Assembly (NCBI GenBank): GCA_020152595.1
Contig: JAIGNY010003238.1
Span: forward strand, 432,501-496,500
Direction of reading: 5' to 3'
Origin: Chiridota heheva
Taxonomy: Eukaryota; Echinodermata; Holothuroidea; Apodida; Chiridotidae
Length of the DNA: 64,000 nucleotides
How positions within the stretch are numbered: the first letter of the stretch is position 1; each line of letters begins with the position of its first letter. Below the pieces are notes generated by a model. The model did no database searches and was not told the DNA's origin. It worked only from the letters and a program-made list of their open reading frames with translations. Made by a program: the position numbers and the translations under genes. Shown piece after piece: positions 1 to 13,700 of the stretch.

Positions 1-1546
1 ACAGTTTGCAAAAAGAATGGCTAAATTTTATATTTTAAGCTTTATGTAAGTGGTAACAATATTATAATATATGCGCTTGCCTGGTCTTTCAAAGCTTTAC
101 CAGAAATATATCTCATGTAATACATATTTACTTGCCAAGCCTTTGGAAGCACTTTTTGCATATTCTGCCTGATAATGAAGCTTACAGATTAGAATGTAAT
201 GACTTCCAGTACTTATACAAAACATATCATACACCCCTAAATGTGATAATAAAATATTTGTGGCAAATGTATAGTTTAGACTAGTTTTTTACAATAACAA
301 AAGCTTAAAGTAGCTTTTAAAATGCTGTAATTTAAAACATTAAACTTCATATATTTGTTTTAACAATACCAGAAAAGAAAAACCATTTTTTTAATCAAAA
401 CTAAAATAAGGTTATACAAGCTTTGTGAGTCAATTCACACATGAGACGCTTCTCTGCTACTGCATCAATTATATTTTTCTCAGAAAAATAACAGAAACAA
501 GAAATATTTTGGGACTTTTTACATCCACTCTTTTAATATAAGAAATGTTGAATGAAACAAGTTCTCATACAATTTTTCAAGTTTCTCTTTTTCCAATCTT
601 CCTGATGTTCTTTTATCCAGTCCTGTAATTATTACATCCATTGTGGTAAAATGACAAGCAGTAGTAACTTTAGTACATGTTAGTCAAAAATTAGTCAATT
701 TTACTAATGCCTGTTTATTGTGCGTTGATTAAAATTCACCTTCATCCAAAAGAGTTAGAAATACCAATGATACTACTACAGATTGAGAATTAAGTTATTT
801 AACTTCATAGGAAACTGTTCTAAGACAGACTGAGAAAAATACTACAAAAGATGATGGTCTATGAGATCAATGAGATTGGCTGCCAAGAACAGTATAGGCT
901 ATTTTTAGATTATTAGGTAACTCACCCCTCCTGTGCCACCTGCCTGAATTTGGTTTAATAAAAAGTTTTAACTTTACAGTATTTAAAATATGGCATGACT
1001 AAGTTACTGTAAACAAGAAACTGTGAAATATCATATTACCAATACAAACATATAAATAATGCTTTAAAAGATATAAAAAAAAAAATTGGAATAATTATAA
1101 GTCGCTCGCCATCACCACTCAGTAGTACTTATCACTAACACAAAATTAGCGGTCAAGAAGTTACTGCATCCTGATTGTTTGGTCATTAAAACCACAAAAT
1201 GATTTCTTTCTGTAATTTGTAAATCAAATTCAACAGCAATATCAAATCAGCACAGATATCATTTTCATAAGACTACAAAGTAACTCAAAGAACGTTCTTT
1301 CTTAGTGCAAGAAAACCACGTCTAAGTATAATACTGGGGACTTGAGAACAGCCTTGGTTTGTGTGGAAGGTTAGAGGTACATGTCCCTTGGAAAGCGCTG
1401 TATAAGCACTTCACACTATTATTATCATCTAGTAGTAGTAGTAATGATTATGTGTTTCACCTGAAACATCAATTAGTAGTCGCCACACATTCTGGATTTG
1501 ATCAATGTTAGCCTTTGTATTTGATGAGATAAACTTCTGTCTAGCC
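1..1546. other. Intergenic or intronic, no gene recognised
   Basis: AT-rich sequence that, if the integrin gene continues off the left edge, is part of the intron after the exon at 4706. No ORF with a recognisable domain on either strand. Confidence 0.6.
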
Positions 1547-2122
1547 TAAAGGAAAATTCCCATGGATTTTCATTGTTTCATATATGATAGAGACAAATTT
1601 TATGTGGTGAAAAAACTATGTTAATATCTTATTCCATTTAGATGTTATGAAATTTTAAAGTATTTTTGAATTTGGACAAAAGTGACTGATTGGCAACATC
1701 TGTGATGTCATAGAGACAATTTCAACAAAACGTCTTTTGCATTTCTTTAAAAATGATTTGGATTTGTTTATCATTGTAAATGTGATGTACACCAAGAAAG
1801 GGAAAAAAAAAATGCTTTCTTGTAAATTTTATATTTCACCATATCTCTATAATGAACCAAAAACAAAAATGCTGTTTGATCATGTAAAACAAAATATGAT
1901 TAAATTTATAAGAAACATAAGAACTGTGCTGGAATTGCCTTGATGACATCACCAAGCTGAAGGACATATACTGTTTTTAAGAACAATTTTCTATTCTTTA
2001 AACTGTTATAACTTCTAAACAGAATAAATATTAACATAAGTTTTTTCACCACTTTGTTTCTACAAATATGCTCTATCATATATGAAAAAATTATATGAAA
2101 ATCCATGGGAATATTTCTTTAA
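1547..2122 (+). mobile_element. Foldback MITE, family A copy 1
   Basis: The left end AAAGGAAAATTCCCATGGA and right end TCCATGGGAATATTTCTTTA are inverted copies. The arms stay complementary for about 110 nt, including CATATATGATAGAG, GTGGTGAAAAAACT and TTATTCC motifs. The centre contains TGTGATGTCATAGAG and the right half GATGACATCACC. No coding capacity; the small ORFs here are shadows. Confidence 0.8.
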
Positions 2123-4705
2123 TGTTAGGGCTGTCCGATTTGATTAATACAAATAGTGGCTATTGTGGGCAAAAGTATCACGATATATCAACATATCGCA
2201 ACAATTATGTTGTAAATATTAATTTTGGAAAACTGCTTAGCTTGTTAGCATGCAGATCTCTATTTTTTCCATAAATTTAATATCTAACGAAGGGAAGAAT
2301 AAAAAATCAGAAAAATACTCATTCATTTTAAATGTTTGTGAAATTCTGTTTCACAATTTGTTGTCATAATAATTAGTTTTTACAAGAAAATGGCGCATCA
2401 CGATACGTTATTCAGGGTATTTTTCATATTGTGATAAAAGTATTACCACAATATTGGAATAATCAACAGAACGTACTTCATGTAATAATGTTATAAACAT
2501 AAGCCTAACACACGACACTTTGTGACGTACACCACACTGAAGTTTTCAGCAACTTAAAAAATTCCTTTCAATTAATTGCAGATTAAATTTAACATCAAGA
2601 TGAACACCACAGGCTTGCTTTCAAAAGACGACAAACAATTAGAAATGTTTTTTGTTCACAGCAATTTTAGTAAATGTTTCTGCCATTTACGACAACAGTA
2701 GGATAGACTCAAAGGGTCATGAATTGTCTGATATTTATTTATTATCAAACAGTATGTATTGGGTACATATCTCAGATTTGAATCAGGAAAATGTCAATCT
2801 TTGTTAATCCCAGAATTTTACAATGGCAATATGGTGACATCACACAATTTTGAAAAAGCACACAAAATCTTTCAAAATTGGTATTAACAGCATTTGCCTA
2901 AAATCCTACTGCAAAACAAAGTAGATCTATTAACAAGCTTATTAGAATATTAGCACTGATAAATCATAGATAACAAGGGTTATTTTTTGATACTACAAAA
3001 TACAGCACTGACATTTTCAAATTCTTAGTTTAATAACTCTAAACTTTCCATACATTTTTCAAAAGAATTTTCAATTATTTGTTACATATCTTACTTTACT
3101 AGATCCACAGTGATAAATCCACTTTAATAAACAGATCATCAACAGTGGGACCCACAGTGAAACATATTTTTAACACAACAAAAATCCAAAAATCAATCCA
3201 CTTTATTGAACAGTTAAGTTGAATAATTCAGTGTGAACCATAGCCACAGCAATCTTAGTTTTCATCCAGGAAATTAAAATGACATTTTTTGTTCTACTCA
3301 AATGTTGTGCTACTTTTTATTAATATAGAAGTGTTATACTTCTGATTCCATGTAAATTAAATGCTACTTGCTTTTTCAATTTCACACTGTCATTCGTATT
3401 TTAACAATATGCTATTTAAAAAAATTAAATGTTATGCCAATCATTCCACTGAAATATTCTACCATATTCCACCAAAGTCTTACACCATCATTTCTGCTTT
3501 AAGCATAGGTGGAAGAATTTTGCTTGAAATTTTTCTCTTTTCAGTCTTTTTTTTAAGTAAACAGTTAAGTGTAAAGACCTTATTTGTAAAAGTCCGACCT
3601 TCCCCTTTTAAAAATTTCAACACTCACTGTAAACTGCCATGCTACTGTTTCAGTTTCTACATTGTACCACACATTGCATTAAATGGTATGCTACATGTGC
3701 GTTATCTACGTTTAATTGTGTAAAATTATTAGCTTTTAATGTTGTGCAACTCATTTGATCTAAATGCTACAAGACTGACTTGAAAAAAGACTGACGTGAA
3801 AGAAGACTGATTACTCGAGGACCACACTGATGCTTTTTGAGTTGTGCAAAGTCATGTGCATTCCACCTACTAATCATCAGGACTAATCATCAGTAAGTGC
3901 ATTAAACAAAATAGATGCATAAATAGAGAATCATCTAGCCTTGGACACACCTTTAGCTTGAAAGTAAACAGCACACACACAAAGGTGAGTAGCTAAATCA
4001 ATACGGTACAACTACAATCTAGCTTTTGAATGCATTGCGAACTTTTCACACTGTGACAGAATGTTGTGTACTTTAACCCGTAAAATGTCAAATTAACAAT
4101 TTTTATATCTTGGAAGTAAATTTATTTTATTTCTTTTTTATTTCACTGCACAACCTGCCCTAATACACAAATTCTTTCTAAGCAGTTGTAGCCTAAGAGA
4201 AATGTATATCAATGTTTCATAATAATCACTTTTAATTCAATTTTATATAAGTAGGACAACACAAGAACAATCATCTACTGTGAAACAGATACGAACATAC
4301 TTAATATTTTTATGTCATCAACCTGTTGATGTTTGAAATGTTTGATTTGCTTTTACAAAATTCTATTACAGTCTGCTCAAGTGCACATGTTTACAACACA
4401 TCTAAAAAGCTTCAATGACCTTTCACAAAGAATGAATAACAGAAAACAAAGAAAACAATGACACATTGTTGTCTATCATCAGCTAAGACAAACAGATATC
4501 TAACAATCACATGTGTACAACTTCTCATGTAGAATCGATACACAACAGAGGTCACAATTTGCGTTTAAAGAATACACAAACCTATAATTTGGAGAAGAAA
4601 AACATCACGACATGATGAGCGAAATATTAAGAAGGAAAGGAAGGGTGAGACTACATCAAATAGCCTGTGAGATGGTATGAGAGTGGTGACATGCAAAATA
4701 CTCAC
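2123..4705. other. Intron, no exon recognised; possible degraded TIR repeat near 2126-2480
   Basis: From 2126 the sequence (AGGGCTGTCCGATTTGAT, then repeated ATCACGATA and ATATCGCAA words) resembles the hAT-like element seen at 35213, but no matching terminus was found. An ORF at 3361-3723 has no recognisable domain. Otherwise AT-rich unique-looking sequence. Confidence 0.45.
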
Positions 4706-4759
4706 TTTAACCGAAGGGAGAGGGATGCAGGTCTTGTCCGCTATCTCCTGGGCACTACA
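4706..4759 (-). CDS. Integrin alpha mini-exon (thigh-calf C-x(n)-C motif)
   Basis: 54 nt, 18 codons, phase 0 at both ends (acceptor TTTTACAG, donor GTGAGT). It encodes CSAQEIADKTCIPLPSVK. Joined after ISTE it reproduces the family motif C-G-x-D-x-x-C-x-x-x-L that opens the calf region (alpha genu). It sits 9.2 kb from the previous exon; phase, splice sites and motif position support it, but it is short. Confidence 0.75.
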
Positions 4760-7700
4760 CTGTAAAAAGTTAGGTCGCACATAACATGCAAAATCATTAT
4801 TTCTGCTGTTGAGGGTGGAGACCAATCAGGTGGTGTTTTCTGTTTGAATTTTTTTGTTGGTGTTTTCAATTTATCTCTAGAATTTGATTTAAAAACGGAG
4901 CTTTTTTCTGCGCTCCTTTGTATGGATTGTATCTGGCATGGATTTGTATCTTTTAAAGGTTTTTTTTTTAAGCTATATGAACATGTAGGAGCTACAGAGC
5001 TGAAAGTCACATGATTAATGTCACCTGATTAACATAACATTAATATCAAATGACTAACGTCAGATGATTAATGTCAGATTATTAATGTCACATGATTAAC
5101 ATCACATGATTGAAGTCCCACTACACTTCTTCCACCACAGACAGGTCGTTTTTACCAAAATAGGATATCATTCATATAACAGAGTATCAACGGATATTCA
5201 GAAATTATTTCAAAATTTTTAGAAGGATTTTTATCCCATGTACTTTTTGCTTACCATGTGTTTTTACACACCGATTACAATTAAATTGCTAAACAGAGTC
5301 ACACAAAATTCAGAAATGGACTTAGGTGAAATATAAATTGTTAAGTTTCTCTTTAAGATATCCTCATTGTTCCTCAGTCTGTTTGGCCTGAGAGTGAACT
5401 TGCCTTTACATATTTTTCTCATTAAATTCTCATCACAATTTAGTGATAGGGTGAGTTTTCCCCCAAAGAAAAGTTTTCCCCATATGTTCATATACCTTAA
5501 ATATATCCAGGTGATTCTCACCTTCCAAAATAAATTCTTTGAATTAAGGAACCATTCCAAATTAAAATCATAATTGAATCAATTTATAGCAAGAAAAGTA
5601 GTCTTCAGTAAATAATTATTCAAATTAGCCAGGTTGATTTTTTTCACACAATACCAGTGATTTTAAACAATATCAATTGATAAATTACAGCCTCATTGAA
5701 AACACCACCTACTTATAGCCTGACTTGGTTCTTTCATGCAAATATATATAATTAAAGCATATAGATTAAAGCATTCCACAAATAACACAAATTAATTAAC
5801 AAAATTCAACAAAAAACTGAACTATCATTGTAAAGGTCTATGGACAAGTTGGCTAACATGTTTTTAACTTAATCAAAAGCATTTGTTTCAGTCAGTACAA
5901 AAATTTCTTCATCAAAATTGATCTACAACTGATCACTGAGTCTTTAGGTCATAACATGCAAATTACAAATTATGCAAATATTTATGCAAGTTATGTACAT
6001 TTTTATGCAAATTTGTGAGGGAAGACCACTTTGTTCTATGCTAATCTGCCTCAATAACATTTTATTTTCAAAGTGTTTTGCATCTTCCCTACATCATCTA
6101 TCAGCATCATCTACTTCGAAGAAAATTTCCTATTACTTTTAACGGCAAAGAAAGTTAAATAGTTCATCAAGAAACATGTACATTTTACACACATTAAAAC
6201 TTTGATCAGTTATAACTAAGAAATTCAAAATATTATTTCTAAAATGATCAATCTACTCAGAATTCAGTTTTAAAAACAACAAAAAATAAAATATCTTGCA
6301 GATGTCCATAGACCTTTTACCTAACATATAAGAAAGATGAATTAAAAATACATATTTTCTCAAAATTATATGAATCAATTCAAATGATTTCTGCATGATT
6401 TGAAGGCAAATAAATGTAGCAAAACAGTATTAAGTAACAGTCCTATTCTTAAATACCCAAACAAATGAATGTTCATCATGCCATACTGCAATCAGTTATT
6501 AAACAAATGCAGACAATTTTATTGTAGTGATCATAACCAAAATTAGCAGTAATAAAAGCACAAAACCAAAATCAAAACAAAATCAATTAATAGAGAAAAT
6601 ATTCTATTAGTAGGACAATTCCAAGCTTAACATAGCTAATACAAATAACATTTTTTTAAAGATTAACATTGGTCCAATATCACGGCATTGTTTCTGCTGA
6701 ACATTACTATCTAATTTAAGATATTTAGAACTTTGTTTGGATATTTAGAACTTTGTTTGGATATTTAGAACTTTGTTTGGATATTTAGAACTTTGTTTGA
6801 CTATTTAGAACTTTGTTTGGATATTTAGAACTTTGTTTGGATATTTAGAACTTTGTTTGGATATTTAGAACTTTGTTAGGATATTTAGAACTTTGTTTGG
6901 ATAGTTAGAACTTTGTTTGGATATTTAGAACTTGGTTTGGATATTTAGAACTTGGTTTGGATATTTAGAACTTTGTCTGGATATTTAGAACTTTGTTTAG
7001 ATATTTAGAACTTTGTTTGGATATTTAGAACTTTGTTAGGATATTTAGAACTTTGTTTGGATATTTAGAACTTTGTTTGGATATTTAGAACTTTGTTTGG
7101 ATATTTAGAACTTTGTTTGGATATTTAGAACTTTGTTTGGATATTTAGAACTTTGTCTGGATATTTAGAACTTTGTCTGGATATTTAGAACTTTGTCTGG
7201 ATATTTAGAACTTTGTTTGGATATTTAGAACTTTGTTTGGATATTTAGAACTTTGTTTAGATATTTAGAACTTTGTTTGGATATTTAGAACTTTGTTTGG
7301 ATATTTAGAACTTTGTTTGGATATTTAGAACTTTGTTTGGATATTTAGAACTTTGTTTGGATATTTAGAACTTTGTTTGGATATTATTTAGAACTTTGAT
7401 TGGATATTATTTAGAACTTTGCTTGAATGTTTATAACTTTGTTTGGATATCTAGAACTTGCTTTGGATATTTAGAACTTTGTTGGATATTCAGAACTTTG
7501 TTTGGATATTCAGAGCTTTATTTGAATATTTAGAACTTTGTTTGGATATTTAGAACTTTGTTTGTTTGGATATTTAGAACTTTGTTTGGATATTTATAAC
7601 TTTGTTTGGACATTAAGAACTTTGTTTGAACATTTAGAACTTTGTTTGGATATTTAGAACTTTGTTTGGATATTAAGAACTTTGTTTGGATATTTAAAAC

Positions 7701-10700
7701 TTTGTTTGGATAATTAGAACGTTGTTTGGATCTTTAGAACTTTGTTTGGATATTTAGAACTTTGTTTGGATATTTAAAACTTTGTTTGGATATTTAGAAC
7801 TTTGTCTGGATATTAAGAACTTTGTCTGGATATTTAAAACTTTGGTTGGATATTTAGAACTTTATTTGGATATTTCTGCCATATGATATTTTACATTCAA
7901 ATTTCAGTATCCTTAGGCTCATAGAAGCTCAAATTTCTTTCGGAATTGAGGATAACATGTCCAACAAAAATAATTTAGATACTGGGAGGTAAATTCACTT
8001 TCAATAACATCTTTAGCAGAAAGATAACATAGGTTATCAAATTCATATAAATTCACTTTGAATAACATCTTTTAGCAGAAAGAAAGCAACGGTTATCAAA
8101 TTCAAATAAATTCACTTTAAATAACATCTTTTAGCAGAAAGATAACATAGGTTATCCAATTCAAATAAATCATCTTTTGAATAAGATTTTTTAGCAGAAA
8201 AATTACAAAAATCTAATCTAGCTCATAGCAATAAATCACAACAAATCACTGCATGAGAAGAAGTGCCAATGATTGCATACATACTCCAGTAATTTTGAAT
8301 CTCACAATGTGATTTTACATTACTATACTACTACAGTAGTTTTTTCTTTTAATCTTTATAAAATCATGTGTTATTTTTCATCTTTTTCTAAATTTAGACC
8401 AAAAGATGATCTTTATGTACCACACAATGATAAAGATATGCAAAAAATTGTTATGACAAAAATTGTTATGACAAAATCATCAATGACACAATGGTGTGAA
8501 GCCAAGAGGTTCTCTGTGGGTGTGTGGCCAATAAGAGCTGTAGATCGTTTTCTCACTGAATTAACTTCAAATAATCATTTCAGTTCAGTGCAGTATGTTT
8601 TTCCAACACTGGAGAATCATCTTGGAAGGTTTATGCGACCAATAAAGGACTTAACGCAGAAAAATCTAACATTTCTTAAACCAAGAAAATGTAAACCAGT
8701 GACGGAGCTTGCCTAATAATGTCCTCAACATACTTGTACAGAGCCCAACCATTCAAGCTAAAGAACATGAGAACAAGCTACTGAAATTGGCTAATTAAAA
8801 CCTCGGTTCACACTTGAGTGGACATGCTACTCTATGAAGTCAAGTTCATCAATCAGTAATCCACCCACTTAGCTGCACAAGCCTTTTTTTTACTCTATTG
8901 TCTGCTGGACCACTAATCCACCATGCCTCATAATGGTACCTCTTCACCTGAGGGAGTCTTAACAAGAAAGCTTCCAAAACAAGAGGAGTTGGTTTCATCC
9001 ATATTGAAGTCCATTCTTGTGAGCAAAGAATTAAAGTCAATGATCCAAGATGCAGTTAAAGAAGTCATCCAGGCTTCCTTGGATAAACTGACCCATATGG
9101 TTGACATCCATAAGGGGCAAAATTCACGACTTGGAATACAAACTAGAAAGAAGTACCCAAGAACTCACCACTTTGAACCAACAAACTGATCAATTCAAAT
9201 CTGACATTGAGCAGCTCCATTCAGAATTTAATGTACTGGAACAATATTCACGTAGAAATTGTGTTCGCATTTTTGGCATTCGTGAGACTTTTAATGAAAA
9301 CACAGACACCCTCATCAAACAACTGGCTCACGACAAGCTGGGTGTAGAACTTCAAAATATGGATATTGATCAAAGTCACAGGATCGGTAAGCCGAACTCC
9401 AAAGGATGCCATGCCATCATTGTAAAATTCACCAATTACTCGGCCAGGTCACGTATGCTGAAGGCAAGACGCAGACTTAAGTCAACGGGCATTGGTCTGC
9501 AAGAAGATCTGACTGCCAGAAACCGCGCACTCCTAAAAAGACATCTGATCAACCACGGATATCATCAGCATGGTCCATCGATGGAAGGATTTATGGGCTT
9601 GTCAAGGCATCAGACGGCAGTGAGGCAAAGACACGAATCTCAGGGCTGAGTGATCTATCCAACTTGTGAAGATATCACCATTGAAGTCTCTGACGTCACA
9701 CTGCTACATTAATTGAGGACTTTTATTTATTTATCTGTTTTTGGAACAAAGAGTTTAGTTTCTACTTTATAGTAGTTTGTTTGTTTTTTCATATTTTTAT
9801 ATTTTTTTGTTTGGATTGTTTAAATGTCAGATTCATTTATTTGTGTTTTCTGTGATAACTTGATTATCAAATGGCAATGATTTCATACCATGTAATCAAT
9901 TTGACTCTGGATGCCATCTGGAGTGTGTAAATTTTCCAAACTTTTCAAGTTGGATCTGTAATGTATGCACTTTTGGTGCTTTACCGTTTAGAAATGATGA
10001 TTATGCGAGAGCTTTCTTAATATTCACCAAGGAGTTTTAAACAATGTAAGTCATGATCTTTATTCATATGAAAATCTATCTATAAATTAGGATTCCAGTC
10101 AACCAGAATCTCAAAATAATGGGTCATGTGACTATTTTGACATTGACAGTTTTAACCAGATAAGTAACAATGCGGAGCTCTCATTATTTCATTTAAACAG
10201 TCGAAGTCTTAATAAGAATTTTAACATATTCTGGATTTTCTTTCGTTACTTCATCATAATTTTTCTGTAATTGGCTTTACCGAGACATGGTTTGGAGATC
10301 AATGTATCGCCTCTTATTAATATTCATAATTATTCTTTAATTGCAAAACATCGGGATATAAAGAGGTGGTGGAGTCTGCATGTTTGTAAAAAATGGGCTC
10401 GTATATCAGAGACGTGATGATATCTCTGTTTTCAATGATTGCATTGAAAGTATTTTCATTGAGTTAAACCTAGTTAGCAGAAACAGTAAAGTAATACTTG
10501 GCATAGTTTATAGACCTCCAAGTAGGTCTCTTTTATACTTTCATGAAATGGGTGATTTTAATCAAGATTTACTTGAACGTAATGCCATTAACTTTTTAAA
10601 TAATACTTATGCAAATTGTCTCTACCCATTAATAACGAAACCTACAGCACTTATTGATAACATATTTGCTAATGTAACTAATAATAGCACTCTGGTATAA

Positions 10701-13700
10701 TTATTACTGATCTTACTGATCACTTCCCAGTGTTCTGTAAAAGTTGTACTCATAAGCCTGAAGCTAAAGAAAACTTCAATTTTCGTAACTTTCACGAGTA
10801 AATATAAATGACTTCACTCAAAAGCTGGGGAGTGTTGACTGGAGTCCAGTGCTTTTCGACAACAATGCTAATTCCCTTTACGAAACCTTTTGTGATAAGC
10901 TAACTTCTCTTTATAATGATTGTTTCCCGTATATTCAAGCAAAGAAGAATAAACCTAAAAAACAACCATGGATTACAGAGGCATTCTCACCGTTTGAGAA
11001 GGAAAACAAAATATTTAAAATTTATCTCAAAAACCCCCCAGATACAAATAAGACTAATCATAAAAAATATAGAAATAAACTAAGCCATGTTCTTCGCATA
11101 GCAAAGAAAAAATATTTTGTACATAAATTTGAAGAAGTTCAACATGATTCCAAAGGAACATGGTCAATTATAAATAGCTTACTTCATAAAAGAAAGGCTA
11201 GAACAAATGTAAACAACATTTTTAAAGACAACAACAATAAAATTCAAAATCCAACAAAAATTGCTGATGATTTTAATAGTTACTTTGTTGAAATTGGACC
11301 TTCTTTATCACAAAATATACAATCTCGAACGCATGCTAAGGATTTTTTCAAAAATAATACTCACAATCCCCTCTCTCTTTTTCTATTCCCAACGACCTAA
11401 GAAGAAGTTCTGAAGATAGCCTCTCAATGTTTGAAGCCAAATAAAGCTGCTGGTTTTGATAACTTTAAACCCTTTATTATGAAGAAAATAATACACCTAA
11501 TTGTAGCCCCTTTGTCACATACCTGCAACGTTTCCCTTTCAAGTGGTATTGTTCCTGACAAAAGGAAAACTGCAAAACTTATCCCTGTTTATAAAAAGTG
11601 ATCCTAAATCTTATGGTAATTATCGCCCCATTTCTGTCCTCTCATGTTTTTCCAAGGCACTTGAACGGATTGTGTATAATAGAGTATGTGATTTCTTAAA
11701 TAAGCATGATATACTTTTTGATGGTCAATATGGTTTTCGTCAAGGTATGTCCACTGAATTAGCTCTTACTAATGCAATTGATAAGTTATATAGTGCCCTT
11801 GATAAAAAACTTACATCCATAGGAATTTTCCTTGATTTATCGAAGGCCTTTGACACAATTGATCATGAAATATTAGGTTATAAGTTGTCCCAGTATGGAA
11901 TAAGAGGTACCTGTTGATCTTGGTTTTGTAGCTATTTGTCTGAAAGAACGCAATTCACATATCTTAATAATGTATATTCTGATCCCCTTTTCATTCAATG
12001 TGGTGTTCCGCAAGGATCAATTTTAGGTCCGCTCCTTTTTATCATTTAAGTAAATGATATAAGTCAATTGTTATCAAATTCTTCACTTGTTCTTTTCCCT
12101 GACGATACTAATATATTTTTTTTCTGGTGACTATCTGTATAATCTTTAACAGTAAGTTTGTAATGAGCTTGATCTTTTTCACAACTGGTTTACCGCTAAC
12201 AAATTATCCCTTAATATTGATAAAACTAACTATGTAGCATTAAGTAATAGTCAAGCTTATATTGATTTGAAGTTCATCTTAAAGGAAAATCTCTTATGCG
12301 TACTAATAAGATTAAGTTTTTAGGTGTCTTTATTGATTCAAAACTCTCATGGCATGACCATATAGATTTTATTTCAACCAATGTTTCAAAAGGTGTCGGT
12401 ATATTATCTAAGCTTATGCATATCTTACCCAAACATGTTCTTTGCTGTATCTATTCAAGTTTAGTATTACCACATTTCTTATATTGTTCAACAATTTTGT
12501 CTGCCTGCAGTAAATTTCACATAAATAAATTAATAGTCCTTCAAAAATGTGCAATTCGTCACATCAACAATTCTGATATTTATAAACACACAAGTTCTTT
12601 ATTTTCTTCCCTTAACCTGTTAAAACTGCTAGATCTAATAAACACTAACATTGCTATTTTCACCTTTAAATGTATGCATGGTAGCTTACCCAACTATTTT
12701 GACACTCGTGTAACACAAGACAACACAATAACATACATTTCTTTCCTTGTCGTATTAATACCGCCTTAAGTAGTCTAAGAAATCGGGCAGTTGACCTTTG
12801 GAATTCATTACCTCTTGAAATAAAATCATCAAAAACAGTTATACTACTCCGTAAACATCTTAAGACATACTTTATCCAAACGTATTGATTTTCTTTATGT
12901 ATTCTTATATTGGGAGAAAAGGGTGTATTTTCATTGGACGATTCAAATATTATATTTCTTATCCACGGGTGGTGGGTGGTATTAGGGGTGGGGTGGTTAT
13001 GGGTGGGGGTCGTTTTTTGTTTCTTATTTTGTTTTCTCTCTATCCTTGCTTAGATACAACTATGTATATACTCTTAAGTAGATTAAGTCATATCATCTTA
13101 TTACTTTGAGGGAGTGCCCTACTCATTAAACCATGCTGGTTTTTTAAGGCACTTCCTTTCACAACTTTCTGTGTTTTTGTTATATGTACAGTATATCGTC
13201 GTCATTATTATTATTGTTTTAATTATTATTATTTGTGTTACCATTATTAGTAGTAGTAGTAGTATTAGTAGTAGTAGTATTATTATTATCATTATTATTA
13301 TCATCATTATTATTATTATTATTATTATTAATATTATCATTATTATTATTATCACTATTATTATTATTATTATCATTATTATTGTTTGTTTTGAATGTTG
13401 TGAAGAAACAAATGAAATAAAATGAAATGTTAATGAAATTCTCATGTATATTACAAGATGACATCTTTTGCAAATTACAAACAAGATGACATCTTTCACA
13501 GACTGTATCATTATACTAGGTGCTACACTAAAGGTAGGTAGAGCTGGGAATGTGAGTAGCTTTCATTATGGAAATGTTCAGGAGGTGTAAAATGTTGTTA
13601 AATAGTTTCTACTCTAAATTTTGCTACAAAACTAGGAAAATCAGCTTCTTATGGTCAATTATTCTATTTTAAGTAGCTGTGGGTGGTACTAACAGTAACG

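Larger units (their letters stand above)
8870..13436 (+). mobile_element. Near full-length but degenerate CR1/L2-like LINE (non-LTR retrotransposon)
   Basis: Plus-strand element, antisense to the integrin gene, inside its 9.2-kb intron. Order: ORF1 with coiled coil and RRM-like domain, then PHD-like zinc finger, endonuclease, reverse transcriptase, 3' UTR, an ATT-rich stretch and a GAAATAAAATGAAATG end. Several frameshifts, stops and an endonuclease deletion make it immobile. Family assignment (Jockey superfamily, CR1/L2 side) rests on this architecture and RT motifs; the exact clade needs a tree. Confidence 0.85.

Noticed and set aside
3361-3723. 120-codon plus-strand ORF
   Set aside because: Hydrophobic, AT-driven composition with no recognisable domain in an intron; likely chance.
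4565-5010. Longer minus-strand ORFs overlapping the exon at 4706-4759
   Set aside because: Only the 18 codons between acceptor and donor fit the integrin; the rest is intron read-through.
13114-13511. Poly-Ile, poly-Leu and poly-Asn ORFs
   Set aside because: ATT/GTA microsatellite translated in several frames.
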